DNA from: Closterium sp. NIES-65
Lineage: Eukaryota > Streptophyta > Zygnematophyceae > Desmidiales > Closteriaceae
Direction: 5' to 3'
NCBI GenBank assembly: GCA_948144175.1
Contig: CANXME010000519.1
Coordinates: 29,933-93,932 of the forward strand
Length of the DNA: 64,000 nucleotides
Position numbers and translations under genes: made by a program. Below, one piece after another: positions 59,608-64,000 of the stretch; within the stretch, counting starts at the first letter, position 1; each line of letters starts with the position of its first letter. The notes under the pieces were generated by a model. It ran no database searches and had not been told where the DNA came from. It saw only the letters and a program-made list of their open reading frames with translations.

Positions 59608-62496
59608 CAGTGCGATAGGGCAGACGGTCTCTCCCTCTTTGACCTCACCTCTGGTGCCTCTCCTGCCCCTGCTGGTGATGCTGACGCCACTGTTCGCTCA
59701 CACTGGGCCACACGCGATGCTGCTGCACGTCTTGCTGTGCGTCGCCACCTGCCTACCTCTGAGCGTGCGCACTTTAGCCAGTACAAGAGTGCTCAGACCT
59801 TGTACGACGCTGTAGTTGCGCGCTACTCCTCCCTTGCCACTGCTGCACTGAGCCGCCTCATGCTACCGTACTTCTTGCCTGAACTTGCTGCCTTTCTGAC
59901 AGTCGCTGACCTCATTACGCACCTCCGCACTAGTGACACTCGCTACCGCGCTGCGCTTTCTGCTAAGTTCTGCGCCAAGAGCCCCCCCCCCCATGTACAT
60001 CACCCTCTACTACATAGTCACCCAGCTCCCTGACTCCCTTCGCGTAGTCAGGGACCACTTCCTCCCAGTTTGCCCCACCACTCTCACCGTTGACCTCCTC
60101 GAGAAGGCCCTCCTAGCAGCAGAGAAGAATATAGTCGCTGAAGGAGCCTCTCGTGGTGACCCTCGCACCCCCGTCTTTGAGGGGTGTTCCCCCTCCCCCC
60201 TTTTGCCCTCTGTTGCCTCTGCTGCTGCGGCCGACCTCGTCGGTTTCGAGTCGGTCGGCGCTGCGTCTGCCCCGAGCGGGAGACGCCGCACCGGCAAGGG
60301 CAAAGGGGGCAAGGGTGCTGGAGGGGCTGGCGAGGGTGGCGGAGGTGGCGGTGGAGGCAGTGGAGGGGGTGGGGGTGGTGGTGGGAATGGTGGCGGGGGT
60401 GGAGGTGTCGGTGGCGGCAGTGGAGGCGGAGGCGGCGGCGGAGGTGGCGGTGGGAGAGGAGGTGGCGGAGGTGGCGGCGGTGGAGGAGGCGGCGGCGGAG
60501 GAGGTGGAGCTGGTCGGGGTGGCGCTGCGCAGAGGGTCGGCTCCGGTGGTGGTCAGCGCCAGCAGCAGCAGCAGCGCACTCATGACATCCCCCCCCCCCT
60601 CAGCAGCTCCGTGAGTGGTACGCTGCACGCCAGCGGGGTGGGGGTACTGGTCCGTGCACCTACGTCCTACGCACCGGCGACCGCACGGGTGAGTAGAGCG
60701 GGGGTGCGCACTCCACCCAGCGCTGCTTTGGCCGCCTGACAGACGCTTGGCGTCACCAGTTCCCTGAGGCCACTGAGATCCCCCGCTGGGGCGAGCTGTC
60801 TAGGGCGGGAATAGCTGTCTTTGACCTTGACTTTGATGCTATTCTTGCTGCCATGTATGCTGTGACTATTAGTGATGAGGGTGATTATTACCGGTGTTTT
60901 CCGCCCGACCCGGGCATTGAGACTGCTGCTCTAGGTACTGGTGAGGCTGCTGCTCTAGGTGCTAGCGAGGCTGCTGCTCTAGGTGCTCGTGCGTCTGCTC
61001 CCTCAGGTGCTAGTGAGTCTGGTCTCTCAGGTACTGCGTCGGCTTCGGCCTCCCACACCTTCACACTTGACTCGGGGGCTTCTCGCTCCTTTCGAGACCG
61101 CACCTCACTCACGCCGCTTGGCCGGCCAGTTGCAGTCTCTCTGGCAGACCCCTCTCAGGGTCCTGTCCTTGCTCACTTCTCCACTGTCCTCCCGTGTCCG
61201 GCGGCCCCCTCTTGCACCCTGTCTGGTCTCTACCTCCCCTCGTTCTCTACGAACTTGGTGAGTGGTGCTGACCTACAGGATGCGGGGGTTTACCAGTTCA
61301 CTCCTGCGAGTTAGCGGGTGACCCACTGCACAGACGCTCGGACAGGCCAACACCTAGCCACGTTTACACGCCGGCCGGGGTCGAGCCTGTACACACTGAC
61401 CACTACGTCTCCTCCAGTTAGTGCGTCTGGTCAGGTAGTTGCGTAGGGTCAGGTGTTTGCTTCAGCGTCCAGGTCTGGTCCTGAGTCTGCCCCCTGCTCG
61501 TGTCGCCTCCTGTCTCACGAGACTCTCCTCTGACACCACCGCCTTGGTCACCCCTCCCTGCTTCGTCTCCGAGGCATGGCCTCCCCGTGTCCTTGTCTCT
61601 GGTCTTCCCCGGTCCCACCCTCCCCTTCCTCCGGGGCCTGGCCCTACCTGCATCCCCTGTGTCGAGGGGCGCCGCGGGCTGCCCCTCACTCCTCCCAGTT
61701 TCCTCCGACAGAGGCCCCGCTGCAGACGCTTCACATGGACGTGTGGGGCCCGGCCCGCGTCCGTGGACGGGGTCACGAGCGCTACTTCCTGCTTGTGGTT
61801 GACGACTACTCGAATTACACCACAGTCTTCCCCTTGCGCAGCAAAGGTGATGTCACTGAGGTGTTGATCGACTGGATCCGCGCACCTCGTCTCCAGCTCA
61901 GGCAGAGCTTCGGCTTGGACTTTCCTGTTCTGCGTCTGCACTCTGACAGAGGCGGAGAGTTCTCCTCTGGCCTTCTGCGAGCCTACTGTCGTGCACGAGG
62001 CATCCGCCAGACCTTCACGCTTCCGGAATGTCCACAGAAAAATGGGATTGCTGAGCGCCGCATTGGCATGGTCATGGACGTCGCCCGTACGTCCATGATG
62101 CATGCGGCTGCCCCCCATTTTCTGTGGCCGTTTGCGGTTCGGTACGCGGCGCATCAGATCAACCTTCACCCCAGGGTCTCCATGCCGGAGACCTCCCCAG
62201 CTTTGCTGTGGACGGGGAAGGTTGGCGATGCGTCTGCGTTCCGTGTCTGGGGATCTCGGGCGTTTGTTCGCGACTTGTCTGCGGACAAGCTGTCCCCTGG
62301 TCCTGCTCCTTGCGTCTTACTTGGCTTCCCCCCTGACGCGCCAGGGTGGCAGTTCTACCACCCCACCTCTCGCCGTGTTCTGTCCTCTCAGGACGTCACG
62401 TTTGACGAGTCGGTCCCCTACTACCGCCTCTTCCCCTACCGCACTCCGTCCCTCCCCCCGCCACCGCTCTTCCTTGTGCCAGGTCCCCCCCGGTAG
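59608..62496 (+). pseudogene. Gag (headless), protease and integrase of I
   Basis: Gag begins inside the domain (QCDRADGLSLFDLTSGASPA) without start codon. A run of 11 C at 59982-59992 shifts the frame as in D. Then MYITLYYIVTQLPDSLRVVR, a poly-Gly tract (60310-60520), and a second C-run (60589-60599) that again shifts the frame before PQQLREWY. The zinc knuckle has lost its second Cys. Protease HTFTLDSGASRSFRDR keeps DSG but lacks one Phe. TAG at 61313 (CAG in siblings), TGA at 61531. Integrase: TLHMDVWGPARVRGRGHERY, LHSDRGGEFSSGLLRAYC, CPQKNGIAERRIGMVMD (triad intact), CVLLGFPPDAPGWQFYHPTS, PYYRLFPYRTPS to about 62495. Multiple lesions but good similarity to D. Confidence 0.92.
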
Positions 62497-64000
62497 ACCC
62501 CCTCCCCCCTCAGGGTCCTGCCCCTTCAGGTGTGTCCAGGTAGACGCAGTCGAGCCTGTCGAGGTTACTGGTGACTTCTGGTGCTGCTGAGGGTGCTGAG
62601 CCTGGGGGTGCTGACTCTGGGGGTGCTGAAGCGTTGTGGTGCTACGCCTGGGGGTGCTGAGGCGTGCGGGTGCTACCACTGAGGGTGCTGAGCCAGGGGG
62701 TGCTGGGCCTGGGGGGTGCTACGCCTGGGGGTGCTGAGCCTGGGGGTGCTACGCCTGGAGGTGCTGAGCCTGGGGGTGCGGAGCCTGAGGGAGCTGGGCC
62801 TACTCGTGTGGCGTCTGGTGGTGCTGGGCCTGGAGGTTCTCCCGGTGCTTCGTCTCGGCGGGAGCCACTCTCTCCACAGGAGCTGCGCGAGTGGTTTGCC
62901 CGGCGCTGGATCCGTGCTGCTGGAGCTGGAGGTTCTTCGGCTGTTGAGGGTGCTGGTGCCGCGGGTCCCGGAGGTGCTCGTACTGGAGTACTGGAGCTGC
63001 TGGGCCTGCGGGTACGACTGGAGCTGGAGCTGCCGAGGGTGTTGGCGCTGAGGCTACTGCTGTCGGTCCTGGAGGAGGTCCTGCTGAGGGTGCTACTGGT
63101 GTTGCTGGAGGTACGGGAGCTGGAGGTGTTGCTTGCGCTGTTGCCGCCGCTGGGGATACTGGTGCTGTCCCTGCTGTGTTTGGAGTCGCCGCGCGGACTC
63201 AGCCGTACTTCGTTCCGCTCCTTCAGCAGGTTCTTGGTCTCCCGCCTTCTACTGGTCCTCCTCCTCCCTTCGAGTGTCCATAGCCTGTCCCGTCACAGTC
63301 ACAGTTACAGCCGGCCTCCCACTGCCTGCTCTTTCTCCCTACACTGGTCCTACTGGAGGTCTTGCTGAGCGTCGTGAGCCTGCGTCTCGCCCTGCGTCGC
63401 CTGTCCGTCCTGCTCGCACTAGTGGTCGTGGTTCATGTCAGCGTCCTCCTCCTGTCCCTGGCACGCACCGGATGTCTCTACGTCCGTCCACTGCTCCTCT
63501 GCGTGCCCCTTTGCCTTCTCCTCCTGAGTCCTCGCTTCCTGCTCTTTGCCGACCCGGAGTCGGACTCTCTTCGTGCTGCCAGTCCTACTGTCACGCGTCT
63601 CCTTGCTACTGTCGTCACTGACCCTTCCTTTGAGTCCACTGCTGTGTCTGCCTTAGTTGCTGAGCTCGTCGACTTCGCTGCTCGCTGTCGTCTAGACTAC
63701 GCTGCTAGTCTTGTCGCTGAGTCTGAGTCTATCTGTCCTCCGTCCGTCGGGGGTGAGTGTGCCCTTGGCACGGACGTCCTTGAGGACAGGCAGGAGGAGT
63801 TCCAGTGTTTGGCTGTTGCTTCACCTCATCTTGTGTCCGTACTGCTTACCCCTGAGGGAGACTTGGATGCACTTGACATCCTGACTCCGCACTCTTACGC
63901 GGAGGCGATAGAGGGTCCCTTCTTCTCTTAGTGGCAGCAGCTATGGACACAGAGATGGCATCCTGGAAGTCCACAGGCACCTACGTTGACGCGGTTCCCC
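62497..64000 (+). pseudogene. EPGGA linker and start of RT of I
   Basis: After a shift in the C-run at 62484 the linker reads VDAVEPVEVTGD, then A-E-P-G-G and A-T-P-G-G repeats (62580-62800) with frame slips, ASSRREPLSPQELREWFARR (about 62845-62905), a Gly/Ala-rich stretch, and PYFVPLLQQVLGLPPSTG-like text. From about 63470 MSLRPSTAPLRAPLPSPPES, a small shift near 63545, LFADPESDSLRAASPTVTRL, VDFAARCRLDYAASLVAESE, LGTDVLEDRQEEFQCLAVAS and TPHSYAEAIEGPFFS then TAG at 63929 (CAG in siblings). RT text starts (TEMASWKSTGTYVDAVP) at the window edge. Confidence 0.88.

Larger units (their letters stand above)
59298..64000 (+). mobile_element. Cop-1 copia element I, 5' part to window end
   Basis: Starts with a 126-bp LTR, primer site, a shortened leader, gag without its first 30-odd codons, protease, integrase, linker and the beginning of RT. 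It continues past 64000. The candidate target copy is ccgtc (59293-59297). It is close to D in sequence (same primer site, same 11-C run, same poly-Gly type). Confidence 0.93.

Noticed and set aside
1-64000. Host genes, tRNA, rRNA or spliced exons
   Set aside because: Every open frame with recognisable motifs belongs to a retroelement. I saw no rRNA-like blocks or tRNA cloverleaf, but a diverged short gene in the unassigned spots cannot be excluded by eye.

Overview
The window is a graveyard of nested LTR retrotransposons; I found no host gene, tRNA, rRNA or CRISPR array. The elements are plant-type (Ty1/copia with initiator-Met-tRNA-like primer sites, Ty3/gypsy), very GC-rich, and one gypsy element carries a DNA cytosine methyltransferase. 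Retroelement-borne methyltransferases are known from dinoflagellates and charophyte algae, so a streptophyte, perhaps a charophyte alga, is my best guess. This is an inference from transposons only.

Two copia groups and several gypsy lineages are present. Group Cop-1 has tiny LTRs (about 115-135 bp), a GC-rich repeat leader, one long Gag-Pol frame with a poly-Gly tract, an unusual zinc knuckle, protease, integrase, an (EPGGA)n linker and RT/RNase H. Its copies are A (1-2379, 3' half), J (7611-14693), C (19547-26996, nearly intact), F (33697-37426), D (39169-46576, minus), H (53341-56308, minus), S (58562-59165) and I (59298 to the window end). Group Cop-2 has about 1.09-kb LTRs and a classical Gag zinc knuckle: B (18065-31822), E (39124-53340), P (38650-39123), Q (56309-58282) and the inverted LTR piece R (58283-58561).

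Gypsy layout: remnants at 2380-4680 (minus). Element K runs on the minus strand from about 17.4 kb down to 4.7 kb in the order gag, three zinc knuckles, protease, methyltransferase, RT, RNase H, integrase, and is split by J. Another lineage lies in opposite orientations at 32.1-33.7 kb (G1, plus) and 37.4-38.6 kb (G2, minus). A foreign integrase scrap lies at 31828-32100.

The nesting can be read from 5-bp target-site duplications: J in K (tcgtt), B in K-flanking sequence (gattt), C inside the gag of B (accac), D inside the 5' LTR of E (gtttg), a solo Cop-1 LTR inside the gag of G1 (gtcaa), and an unrelated 881-bp solo LTR inside F (cctgg). C is the youngest insertion (2 LTR differences in 135 bp). 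Every coding region has stops or frameshifts, about half of the stops being CAG to TAG. The most interesting items are the methyltransferase in K, the extended-loop zinc knuckle, a short PQQLREW motif used twice per Cop-1 polyprotein, and a Cop-1 subfamily (J, H) that lacks the Gag capsid-like domain.
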